Below, in pieces: positions 38,089-46,583 of a DNA stretch of 64,000 nucleotides. A program made the translations under genes and the position numbers. The stretch comes from Ideonella_A sakaiensis_A (lineage in GTDB: Bacteria > Pseudomonadota > Gammaproteobacteria > Burkholderiales > Burkholderiaceae_C): contig NZ_CP182947.1 in the NCBI RefSeq assembly GCF_048320135.1, positions 62,001-126,000 on the forward strand, written 5' to 3'. The notes beneath the pieces were generated by a model. The model had not been told where the DNA came from. It made no database searches and saw nothing but the letters and a program-made list of their open reading frames with translations. Within the stretch, counting starts at the first letter, position 1; the number at the start of each line of letters is the position of its first letter.

Positions 38089-39447
38089 ATGATGCAGATC
38101 CGCTTTCTGGGCGCCGCCGATACCGTGACCGGATCGCGCCACCTGATCGAGGTCGCGGGCAAACGGCTGCTGCTCGACTGCGGGCTGTTCCAGGGCTTCA
38201 AGAACCTGCGCGAGCGCAACTGGGCGCCGCTGGCGGTGGCACCGTCCGACATCGATGCGGTCGTGCTGAGCCATGCCCATCTCGACCACAGCGGCTGGCT
38301 GCCGCTGCTGGTCAAGCAGGGTTTTGCCGGAACCATCCATGCCTCGGCTGCGAGCTGCGAACTTGCCGAGGTGCTGCTGCTCGACAGCGCGCACATCCAG
38401 GAAGAGGATGCGCGGCGCGCCAACCGCGGCGGCTGGTCGCGCCACCACCCTGCCCGCCCGCTCTATGGCAGCAAGGATGCGCGCGAAGCGATTGCCCGAT
38501 TCAAGCCGGTGTCCGCGGGCCGCAGCGTGAAGATCGGCGCGGTGACGATCGAGCTGGTGCCGGCCGGCCATCTGCTCGGCGCGATGTCGATCGTCGTGCG
38601 CGCCGTAGGCCGCAGCCTGGTATTTTCAGGCGACCTCGGCCGCGACGACGATCTGCTGATGCCGGCGCCGCGGACCATCCCCCATGCCGATGTCGTGCTG
38701 GTCGAATCGACCTACGGCAACCGAATCCACCCGAGCGAAGATGCGCAGGCCAGGCTCGGCGAGCTGATTCGCGAGACCGTGCACCGCGGCGGCAGCGTGC
38801 TGCTGCCGTCGTTTGCGGTCGGCCGCGCGCAGGCCTTGTTGCTGGTGCTGCAGCGGCTGCGGGCGGCCGGAGAGATTTCCGCCGAGATGCCGATCTTCCT
38901 CGACAGCCCGATGGCGCGCACCGCCACCGAGCTCTACCTGCGCCACCGCAAGCTGCTGCGCATCCCGCCGAGCGAGGCGGCCAGCCTGACCGACGGCGTG
39001 ACGCTGGTCGGCGACGCCCGGGAATCGGCCCGCATCACCCGTTCGCGCTGGCCGAAGGTCGTGATCTCGGCCAGTGGCATGGCAACCGGAGGCCGGGTGC
39101 TGCACCACCTGAAGGCAATGGCGCCGAATCCGCGCAACCAGATCGTGTTTCCGGGCTTCCAGGTCGGCGGCACACGCGGGGCGAAGATGATCGGCGGCGC
39201 GACCGAGGTCAAGATCCACGGCGAACAGGTGCCGATCAAGGCGGGGGTCAGCCACCTCGAGGGCTTTTCGGGCCATGCCGATGCCGACGGCCTGATGGCC
39301 TGGCTGCGCGGCTTCGAGCGGCCGCCGGCGCACTGCTTCGTCGTGCACGGCGAGCCGGCGGCGGCAGACTGCCTGCGCGGGCGCATCCAGGACGAACTCG
39401 GCTGGTCGGTTTCGGTGCCTGAACAGGGGTCGAGCCACCGGCTCTGA
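38089..39447 (+). CDS. MBL-fold / beta-CASP RNA-processing exonuclease family
   Basis: 452 residues. Metal motif HAHLDH (His62, His64, Asp66, His67) and GHLLGAM (later metal His), then the beta-CASP cap and motifs such as VVISASGMATGGRVLHH and FSGHADADGL. Bacterial members are commonly labelled RNA 3'-processing or CPSF-like. Not RNase J by length. Start at 38089 or 38092; no clear ribosome site. Followed by a strong terminator. Confidence 0.88.
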   Translation: MMQIRFLGAADTVTGSRHLIEVAGKRLLLDCGLFQGFKNLRERNWAPLAVAPSDIDAVVLSHAHLDHSGWLPLLVKQGFAGTIHASAASCELAEVLLLDSAHIQEEDARRANRGGWSRHHPARPLYGSKDAREAIARFKPVSAGRSVKIGAVTIELVPAGHLLGAMSIVVRAVGRSLVFSGDLGRDDDLLMPAPRTIPHADVVLVESTYGNRIHPSEDAQARLGELIRETVHRGGSVLLPSFAVGRAQALLLVLQRLRAAGEISAEMPIFLDSPMARTATELYLRHRKLLRIPPSEAASLTDGVTLVGDARESARITRSRWPKVVISASGMATGGRVLHHLKAMAPNPRNQIVFPGFQVGGTRGAKMIGGATEVKIHGEQVPIKAGVSHLEGFSGHADADGLMAWLRGFERPPAHCFVVHGEPAAADCLRGRIQDELGWSVSVPEQGSSHRL

Positions 39448-39457
39448 GCCTTGCGTC

Positions 39458-39487
39458 CGAGGCTTCGAATTGGCCGAAGCCTCGTTT
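39458..39487 (+). terminator. Rho-independent terminator after the MBL gene
   Basis: CGAGGCTTCG (39458-39467), seven-base loop, CGAAGCCTCG (39475-39484), then TTT. Ten perfect pairs. It separates the MBL gene from the acyl-CoA operon. Confidence 0.8.
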
Positions 39488-39555
39488 CGCGAATTGCAGA
39501 TTGCCGATCGCGCGGGCTGCGGGCATGCTTGGGCCCTCGAAAATACGGCTTCCCC

Positions 39556-40713
39556 ATGACCAGCGACCATTCGTTCACCGATATCCGTGATGCCGTGCGC
39601 GACCTGTGCCGGCAGTTCCCCGATGAATATCACCGCCGCATCGACCACGAACGCGCCTATCCCGAAGCGTTCGTCAGGGCGCTGACCGATGCCGGCTGGC
39701 TGGCCGCGCTGATTCCCCACGAGTACGGCGGTTCCGGCCTCGGGCTGGCCGAAGCCTCGGTGATCATGGAAGAGATCAACCGCAGCGGCGGCAACTCCGG
39801 CGCCTGCCACGGCCAGATGTACAACATGGGCACCTTGCTGCGCCATGGCTCGCAGGCGCAGAAGCAGCTGTATCTGCCGAAGATCGCCAGCGGCGAGTTG
39901 CGGCTGCAATCGATGGGCGTCACCGAGCCGACCACCGGTACCGACACGACGAAGATCAAGACCACCGCGGTCAAAAAGGGCGACCGCTATGTCGTCAATG
40001 GCCAGAAGGTCTGGATCTCGCGGATCCAGCATTCCGAGCTGATGATCCTGCTGGCGCGGACGACGCCGCTGGCCGAGGTGCAGAAAAAGTCCGAGGGCAT
40101 GTCGATTTTCCTGGTCGACCTGCGCGACGCGATCGGCAACGGCATGGACGTGCGCCCGATCGCCAACATGGTCAACCACGAAACCAACGAGCTGTTTTTC
40201 GAGAACCTGGAGATTCCGGCCGACAACCTGATCGGCGAGGAAGGCAAGGGTTTCAAATACATCCTTGACGGGCTGAATGCCGAGCGCACGCTGATCGCTG
40301 CCGAATGCATCGGCGACGGCCACTGGTTTCTCGACCGCGTCACCGCCTACGTGAAGGACCGCGTCGTCTTCGGCCGGCCGATCGGGCAGAACCAGGGTGT
40401 GCAGTTTCCGATCGCCGAGGCGAAGATCGAGGTCGAGGCCGCCGACCTGATGCGCTGGCGCGCCTGCGAACTGTTCGACGCCCGCCAGCCTTGCGGCACC
40501 GAAGCGAACATGGCGAAATACCTCGCCGCGAAGGCTTCCTGGGAAGCGGCCAATGCCTGCCTGCAATTCCACGGCGGCTTCGGTTTTGCCCACGAATACG
40601 ACGTCGAACGCAAATTCCGCGAAACGCGGCTGTACCAGGTGGCGCCGATCTCGACCAACCTGATCCTGAGTTATGTGGCCGAACATGTGCTCGGCCTGCC
40701 GCGCAGTTTCTGA
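39556..40713 (+). CDS. Acyl-CoA dehydrogenase-like flavoprotein lacking the usual catalytic Glu
   Basis: 385 residues with the ACAD fold: QSMGVTEPTTGTDTTKIKT flavin region, WISRIQHSELMILLA and the C-terminal QFHGGFGFAHEYDVER. In most ACADs the next block reads IYEGTSEI with the catalytic Glu; here the matching residues are VAPISTNL, so Pro364 replaces it. The base may be elsewhere, or the reaction differs. First gene of an operon with a CoA-transferase (14 bp gap), MmgE/PrpD and a CoA lyase. Confidence 0.85.
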   Translation: MTSDHSFTDIRDAVRDLCRQFPDEYHRRIDHERAYPEAFVRALTDAGWLAALIPHEYGGSGLGLAEASVIMEEINRSGGNSGACHGQMYNMGTLLRHGSQAQKQLYLPKIASGELRLQSMGVTEPTTGTDTTKIKTTAVKKGDRYVVNGQKVWISRIQHSELMILLARTTPLAEVQKKSEGMSIFLVDLRDAIGNGMDVRPIANMVNHETNELFFENLEIPADNLIGEEGKGFKYILDGLNAERTLIAAECIGDGHWFLDRVTAYVKDRVVFGRPIGQNQGVQFPIAEAKIEVEAADLMRWRACELFDARQPCGTEANMAKYLAAKASWEAANACLQFHGGFGFAHEYDVERKFRETRLYQVAPISTNLILSYVAEHVLGLPRSF

Positions 40714-40727
40714 GCGGAGGCAGGAAG

Positions 40728-41912
40728 ATGACAAGACCTCTGGACGGCATCACCGTCGTCACGCTCGAACATGCCATCGCAGCACCGTTCTGCACCCGCC
40801 AGCTGGCCGATCTTGGCGCCCGCGTGATCAAGGTCGAGCGCCCCGGCGTCGGCGATTTTGCGCGCAGCTATGACGAACGGGTGCGCGGCCAGGCATCCCA
40901 TTTCGTCTGGACCAACCGCTCGAAGGAAAGCCTCGCGCTCGACCTGAAACACGAACAGGCGCCGCAGATCCTCGGCAAGCTGCTCGAAACCGCCGACGTG
41001 CTGGTGCAGAACCTCGCTCCCGGCGCGGCGGCGCGGCTCGGCCTGTCGTTCGAAACGCTGCACAAGCGCCATCCGAAGCTGATCGTCTGCGACATCTCAG
41101 GTTATGGCGACGACCCGGCGGCGCCCGGACCGTATCGCGATGCGAAGGCCTACGACCTGCTGATCCAGAGCGAATCGGGTTTTCTGTCGGTCACCGGCTC
41201 GCCCGACGAGCCGGCGAAGGCCGGCTGCTCGATTGCCGACATCGCCGCCGGCATGTACGCGTACAGCAACATCCTGACCGCGCTGATCGAGCGCGGCCGC
41301 ACCGGCCTCGGCAAACGGATCGACATCTCGATGCTCGAGAGCATGGTCGAGTGGATGAGTTTTCCGCTGTATTACGCCTTCGACGGCGCCGAGCCGCCGC
41401 AACGTGCCGGCGCGGCGCATGCGACGATTTATCCGTATGGCCCGTTCCCGACCGGCGACGGCCGCAGCGTGATGCTCGGCATCCAGAACGAGCGTGAATG
41501 GCTGGCCTTCTGCACCCGCGTGCTCGAGCAGCCGGAACTGGCCACCGACCCACGCTTCGTGACGAATGCCAGACGCAGCGCCGCGCGGGCCGAACTGAAG
41601 GCGCTGATCGACGATTCGTTTGCACGCTTCAGCGCCGACCAGGTCGTCGAACGGCTCGATGCGGCGCAGATCGCCAATGCACGCGTCAACCGGATGGCCG
41701 ATGTCTGGAACCATCCACAGCTCGCCGCGCGCGGCCGCTGGGTCGATGTCGAGATACCCGGCGGCAGCGTGCCGGCGCTGTTGCCGCCCGGCGCGACCAG
41801 CGCGCGGATGGATGCGGTGCCTGCACTCGGCGCCGACAGCGAACGCGTGCTGGCCGAACTCGGCTACGACGCCGACACGATCGATCAACTGAAGCGCTCG
41901 GGCGCGCTGTGA
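40728..41912 (+). CDS. Class III CoA-transferase (CaiB/BaiF family)
   Basis: 394 residues. Nucleophile Asp171 in GCSIADIAAGMYA, with the N-terminal GITVVTLEHAIAAPF and LADLGARVIKVERPG of the family. Transfers CoA between a donor acyl-CoA and a carboxylic acid. GGAGG and AGGAAG precede the ATG at 40728. In the operon it would activate the starting acid for the dehydrogenase or lyase next to it. Succinyl-CoA:dicarboxylate CoA-transferases such as itaconate or mesaconate types are close in fold. Confidence 0.9.
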   Translation: MTRPLDGITVVTLEHAIAAPFCTRQLADLGARVIKVERPGVGDFARSYDERVRGQASHFVWTNRSKESLALDLKHEQAPQILGKLLETADVLVQNLAPGAAARLGLSFETLHKRHPKLIVCDISGYGDDPAAPGPYRDAKAYDLLIQSESGFLSVTGSPDEPAKAGCSIADIAAGMYAYSNILTALIERGRTGLGKRIDISMLESMVEWMSFPLYYAFDGAEPPQRAGAAHATIYPYGPFPTGDGRSVMLGIQNEREWLAFCTRVLEQPELATDPRFVTNARRSAARAELKALIDDSFARFSADQVVERLDAAQIANARVNRMADVWNHPQLAARGRWVDVEIPGGSVPALLPPGATSARMDAVPALGADSERVLAELGYDADTIDQLKRSGAL

Positions 41913-41928
41913 CTTCCCAGGAGCAAGA

Positions 41929-43287
41929 ATGACCGCTGATTACCCGAGCCGCATGCTGGCCAGCTTCGCCGCGACGCTCGAATTTGCCGCCATCCCCGAA
42001 ACCGTCGTCCACCGCGCCGAAGACCTGTTCCTCGACTGGTTTGCGTCGGCGCTTGCCGGCAAGGGCGCGCGACCGGTCGAGACGATTGCGCGCTTCTACC
42101 AGACGATGGGCCCGGCCTCCGGGCCGTCGGAAATCCTGATCCACCGCACGACCAGCAGCCCGCTGGTCGCAGCAGCGATCAATGCCGCCGCGTCGCATTT
42201 TGCCGAGCAGGACGATGTGCACAACGGCTCGGTTTTCCACCCGGCAGCAGTCGTTTTACCGGCCGCGCTGGCCGCCGCGCAGGCGATCGGCGCCTCCGGG
42301 CGGGAACTTCTCGCCGCATCGGTCGCCGGTTACGAGGTCGGCATCCGGGTCGGTGAATTTCTCGGCCGCTCGCACTACAAGGTCTTCCACACCACCGGCA
42401 CCGCCGGCACGCTGGCCGCGGCGGCCGCGGTCGGCCGCTTGCTGAAGCTGTCGCCCGAGCAGATGCAGCATGCCTTCGGCTCGGCCGGCACGCAGTCGGC
42501 CGGTTTGTGGGAGTTTCTGCGCGACGCGGCCGATTCGAAGCAGCTGCACACCGCACACGCGGCTGCCGCCGGCCTGACGGCCGCCTACCTCGCTGCCGAC
42601 GGATTCACCGGTGCACGGCAGATCCTCGAAGGCTCGCGCGGCATGGCCGCCGGCATGTCCAGCGATGCCGATCCGGCCCGGCTGGTCGATGGGCTCGGCA
42701 GCCGCTGGACGCTGGCCGAAACCTCGTTCAAGTTCCACGCGTCGTGCCGCCACACGCACCCGGCTGCCGATGCGCTGCAGCTGCTGATGAACGAGCACGG
42801 TCTTGCTGCCGACGCGGTGCGGAAGGTCACCGCCCGTGTCCATCAAGGCGCGATCGACGTGCTCGGCCCGGTCACCGACCCGCAGACCGTTCATCAGGCC
42901 AAATTTTCGATGGGCACCGTGCTCGGCCTGATCGCGACCCGCGGGCGCGCCGGCCTCGACGAATTCGACAGCGCATTCCGCGATCCGGCGGTGATGGCAT
43001 TTCGCGACAAGGTCGAGATGGTTCGCGACGCCGAAGTCGATGGCGCCTACCCGGCGCGCTGGATCGGCAAGGTCGAGGTGACGACCACCGACGGGCGGCA
43101 GCTCGCGGCCCGCGTCGACGAGCCGAAGGGCGACCCCGGCAATACGCTCGGCCGGGCCGAGATCGAGGAAAAGGCGCTGCGCCTGGCCACCTATCGCGGT
43201 GGCGCAACCGAGGCCGAGATGCGTGCGGTGATCAGCCGCGTCTGGTCGCTGGCCGGCGAACCGGCGGTGCGCCGCTTCTGGGGCTGA
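41929..43287 (+). CDS. MmgE/PrpD family protein
   Basis: 452 residues; family includes 2-methylcitrate dehydratase and cis-aconitate decarboxylase. Characteristic pieces: DLFLDWFASALAGKGARPV, HFAEQDDVHNGSVFHPAA, and FKFHASCRHTHPAADAL. AGGAG is before the ATG. Sixteen bp after the CoA-transferase. It suggests dehydration, isomerisation or decarboxylation of a tri- or dicarboxylic acid. Confidence 0.88.
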   Translation: MTADYPSRMLASFAATLEFAAIPETVVHRAEDLFLDWFASALAGKGARPVETIARFYQTMGPASGPSEILIHRTTSSPLVAAAINAAASHFAEQDDVHNGSVFHPAAVVLPAALAAAQAIGASGRELLAASVAGYEVGIRVGEFLGRSHYKVFHTTGTAGTLAAAAAVGRLLKLSPEQMQHAFGSAGTQSAGLWEFLRDAADSKQLHTAHAAAAGLTAAYLAADGFTGARQILEGSRGMAAGMSSDADPARLVDGLGSRWTLAETSFKFHASCRHTHPAADALQLLMNEHGLAADAVRKVTARVHQGAIDVLGPVTDPQTVHQAKFSMGTVLGLIATRGRAGLDEFDSAFRDPAVMAFRDKVEMVRDAEVDGAYPARWIGKVEVTTTDGRQLAARVDEPKGDPGNTLGRAEIEEKALRLATYRGGATEAEMRAVISRVWSLAGEPAVRRFWG

Positions 43288-43291
43288 CGAG

Positions 43292-44116
43292 ATGAGCCGC
43301 CCGATGCGCAGCTGGTTGTTCGTGCCCGGCAATCGTCCGGAGCGTTATGCCAAGGCGCTGACCAGCGGCGCCGATGCGGTGATCATCGATCTGGAGGATG
43401 CGGTCGCGCCGGACCAGAAGCCGCGCGCGCGCGCTGCACTGGCCGACTGGCTGGCTCAGAACCAGCCGACGGCCGGCGCGGTGCCGGTCTGGGTCCGCAT
43501 CAATGCCAGCGACACGGTCTGGTTCGACGACGATTTGTCGCTCGCCGCCCAGCCCGGCCTTGCCGGCGTGATGCTGCCGAAGGCGGAAGACCCGGCACAG
43601 GTCGCGACGCTGTGCTCAGCCGGCGCCGCCGAGGTGCTGGCGCTGATCGAAAGCGCAGCCGGTTTCGAGCAGCTGCGTTCGATCGCCCGGGCGGACGGTG
43701 TCACGCGGCTGGCATTCGGCTCGATCGATCTGCAGGTCGACCTCGGCATGCGCGATGCCGACGAAGACGAGCTGTTGTGGTTTCGCAGCGAAATCGTGCT
43801 GGCGTCAAGGCTGGCCGGCATCGCCGCGCCGCTCGACGGCGTCAGCACCACCCTCGACGACGAGACGCGGCTCCGCACCGACGTGCTGCGCGCGCGCCGG
43901 CTCGGTTTTGGCGGCAAGTTGTGCATCCACCCGCGCCAGGTCCAGCCGGTGCAGCGTCACTTTGCGCCGAGCGAAGCGGAGATCGACTGGGCGCGCCGCG
44001 TCATCGCCGCCGACGCGGCGTCCGGCGGTGCCGCGGTATCGGTCGACGGCAAGATGGTCGACAAGCCGGTGATCCTGCGCGCGCAGGCCATCGTCGGCGA
44101 GGCAGGTGCCGGCTGA
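43292..44116 (+). CDS. HpcH/HpaI-type CoA-ester lyase (citrate lyase beta / malyl-CoA lyase-like)
   Basis: 274 residues. RSWLFVPGNRPERYAKA start, then VIIDLEDAVAPDQK, Mg-binding Glu in LALIESAAGF and Asp in FGSIDLQVDLG, and CIHPRQVQPV. Cleaves or forms CoA thioesters such as malyl-CoA or citramalyl-CoA. Four bp after MmgE/PrpD, the last gene of the operon. Confidence 0.88.
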   Translation: MSRPMRSWLFVPGNRPERYAKALTSGADAVIIDLEDAVAPDQKPRARAALADWLAQNQPTAGAVPVWVRINASDTVWFDDDLSLAAQPGLAGVMLPKAEDPAQVATLCSAGAAEVLALIESAAGFEQLRSIARADGVTRLAFGSIDLQVDLGMRDADEDELLWFRSEIVLASRLAGIAAPLDGVSTTLDDETRLRTDVLRARRLGFGGKLCIHPRQVQPVQRHFAPSEAEIDWARRVIAADAASGGAAVSVDGKMVDKPVILRAQAIVGEAGAG

Positions 44117-44320
44117 GGCTGGGCCGCCGGTTATTCGGCAGACCAGGGTCGGAAGCTCGACGCTGCGACCGCGCAACAGTTCGGCAAGCAAACGCAATCT
44201 GTCGGAAATCTCCTACAAACCTCCGAGATAATCGGCCCTCCCGTCCTCAAGGACCGGGTCCCGAGGTCGATATGACGGAGATTGCCGTGGCGACCCGCGG
44301 AAGTAGTGCTGGTCGAACTG

Positions 44321-46570
44321 ATGCCGTTCATGAAAATCAAACTGGGGTGGAAGACATGCCTGTCGGCAGCGGTTTGCGCCGTGCTGATCGGAGTGAGCGG
44401 TGGCGCTGCCGCACAGACAATCGACGAACAGACGCTGCGCAGGCTGACGGTCGAATTGCGCCAGCTGGCCGCCGGCGCGGCCAGAAACCAGGCGATGCCG
44501 TGGCAACGCGAGCAGGCCGGCCGGGTTCTGGTGAAGGCCATTGTCGCGGTCGACGTCGCAGACGATACCGTGCTGACGAACGTTGCCAACGCGGTACTGG
44601 CCGCTGGCGGTGCCGTCCACGAGCGTTATCCGCTCGTCGGCGCACTGGCGGTGATGCTGCCGGCCAATCAACTGGCGACGATCGCCGCGCACCAGGGGGT
44701 TCTCAGCGTCTCGCCGAACCGCCCGCTGGTGCGCAGCGCGAGCCTGCTCGAGAACACCAGCGGCGCCGCGGCGATGGCGATCCGCAACGGCAGTGGTTTT
44801 GATGGCCGCGGAGTCGGCATCGCGATCATCGATTCCGGGATCGCCTGGCAACACCGCAATTTTGCCCAGCCGGGCCTGCTCGGGCTGGCCGGAGCAACGC
44901 GGGTCAGGCATTCGGTCGACATCCGCTCTGCAACCGCTGCACTGCCGGAAGGCGGCTGGCGAGCCGGCATCGATGCCTCGCTGGCATCGCTGCTGCGCCT
45001 CGATGCCGCGGGGATCATCGCCGCCGCCAGCCAGTGGCAGCTGTTGCGTCCGCTGGTCGCCGACGGCAACGGCCACGGGACACACGTCGCGTCGATGGCC
45101 GCCGGCGACGGCAGCTACCAGCAACCGGATTCGAGCGGCATCGCCAAGCGCGCCGATCTCTACGATGTGCGCGTGCTCGACAACAACGGCGTCGGCACGA
45201 TCGGCGACGTGCTGGCCGGCATCGAATGGGTGATCCAGCGTTCGCGGCTGCTCAATATCCGTGTGCTGAACCTGAGCCTGGCCGCCGATTCGACCGAATC
45301 CCACCTGACCGATCCACTGGCGCGCGCCGCGCGTGCGGCAGTCCATGCCGGCATCGTCGTCGTCGTTGCCGGTGGCAACCACGGCCTGACCGAAAACGGC
45401 GAAGAGGCTTTCGGAACCATCGGTTCGCCCGGCCACGAACCGTCGGTGATCACCGTCGGCGCGGTCAATCTGCGCGGCAGTGCGGTGCGCAGTGACGACA
45501 GCGTGACACGTTTCAGCTCGCGCGGCCCGACCCGCGGCCGCACGACGGTCGACGGCCAGGCCTGGATCGACAACGGGCTGAAACCCGATCTGGTCGCGCC
45601 CGGCAATGCGATGGTCGGCGCGCTGGCGTCCGACCAGACCGGCTTGCGCAGCGGCTGGAACCTGCTCGCCCGCACCTATCCGCAACTGACCGAAGTGGCT
45701 GGTGCCAGCCAACTGCCGCAGCAGGCGCTGATGGAACTGAGCGGCACATCGATCGCTGCACCGGTCGTTGCCGGCGCCGCCGCGGTGATGCTGCAGGCCA
45801 ATCCCGGTCTGACACCGGCGCTGGTCAAGGCGATCCTGCAATATACGGCGCAGCCGTTGCCGCAGGCCGCGCTCGTCCAGCAGGGCGCGGGCCTGCTCAA
45901 TATCGACGGAGCGGTGGCGATGGCGCGTGCACTGCGCAGCGACATCGCGACCCGCATCGAGGCCGGCACGCTGCAGCCGGGGGTGTCGCTGCTGGCGCAG
46001 GCCGGAGCGCAATTGCCGCAGCAGCAGTCGGCGATCGGCGGCGAGAGCTTCAACTGGGGACGGCTGGCATTTGCCGGCGGCAGCCATCTGCTGACCGGTG
46101 ACGCGCTGCTGTCGCAATACCAGCCGATCTGGGATCCGGCGCTGAGCTGGTCGAAACATGTCGTGCTGCGCGCGCAGGTCGACTACTGGCCGTTTACCGG
46201 CAACAAGTTGCCGCGCCGCATCATCGAGCGCCGCGTGATGTCCACGCAGCCGCTGGTGGCGCCCGGTGTCATCGTGCTCGATGGACTCGGACCCGACGGC
46301 CTCGGCCCGTTCGTGACGACGCCATGGTGGTCGGACCGAGCCGTGCTCGGCGAGGGCCTGGTGCTCAGCGAAGGGCTGGTGATGCGCGAAGGCCTGGTGA
46401 TGCGGGAGGGCCTGGTGATGCGCGAAGGCCTCGTGATGCGCGAGGGCCTGGTGATGCGCGAGGGCCTGGTGCTCAGCGAAGGTCTGGTGATGCGTGAAGG
46501 TCTGGTGATGAGGGAGTCCGCCACCACCGAACAACCGTCCGACCGCAGCACCGTCGTCGGCGAACCCTGA
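44321..46570 (+). CDS. Secreted subtilisin-like serine peptidase (S8) with C-terminal hexapeptide repeats
   Basis: 749 residues. Signal peptide (CLSAAVCAVLIGVSGG, AAAQ), an inhibitor-like propeptide to about 140, then the subtilase domain: Asp171 (IIDSGIAW), His252 (GHGTHVASM), oxyanion Asn353 (GGNHG) and Ser477 (SGTSIAAP). After a spacer of about 150 residues, nine EGLV(M/L)(R/S) units span 678-731. Start at 44321 (MPFMKIKLGW) is tentative; 44330 is also possible. Likely exported; the repeat tail may anchor it or bind a partner. Confidence 0.85.
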   Translation: MPFMKIKLGWKTCLSAAVCAVLIGVSGGAAAQTIDEQTLRRLTVELRQLAAGAARNQAMPWQREQAGRVLVKAIVAVDVADDTVLTNVANAVLAAGGAVHERYPLVGALAVMLPANQLATIAAHQGVLSVSPNRPLVRSASLLENTSGAAAMAIRNGSGFDGRGVGIAIIDSGIAWQHRNFAQPGLLGLAGATRVRHSVDIRSATAALPEGGWRAGIDASLASLLRLDAAGIIAAASQWQLLRPLVADGNGHGTHVASMAAGDGSYQQPDSSGIAKRADLYDVRVLDNNGVGTIGDVLAGIEWVIQRSRLLNIRVLNLSLAADSTESHLTDPLARAARAAVHAGIVVVVAGGNHGLTENGEEAFGTIGSPGHEPSVITVGAVNLRGSAVRSDDSVTRFSSRGPTRGRTTVDGQAWIDNGLKPDLVAPGNAMVGALASDQTGLRSGWNLLARTYPQLTEVAGASQLPQQALMELSGTSIAAPVVAGAAAVMLQANPGLTPALVKAILQYTAQPLPQAALVQQGAGLLNIDGAVAMARALRSDIATRIEAGTLQPGVSLLAQAGAQLPQQQSAIGGESFNWGRLAFAGGSHLLTGDALLSQYQPIWDPALSWSKHVVLRAQVDYWPFTGNKLPRRIIERRVMSTQPLVAPGVIVLDGLGPDGLGPFVTTPWWSDRAVLGEGLVLSEGLVMREGLVMREGLVMREGLVMREGLVMREGLVLSEGLVMREGLVMRESATTEQPSDRSTVVGEP
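46352..46513 (+). repeat. Nine-unit 18-bp tandem repeat inside the S8 peptidase gene
   Basis: Units encode EGLVLS, five EGLVMR, EGLVLS, two EGLVMR. DNA copies differ at third positions, so the array is old enough to have diverged or is under protein-level selection. Length variation between strains would be expected. Confidence 0.9.
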
Positions 46571-46583
46571 GCGGCGGCAAGAA

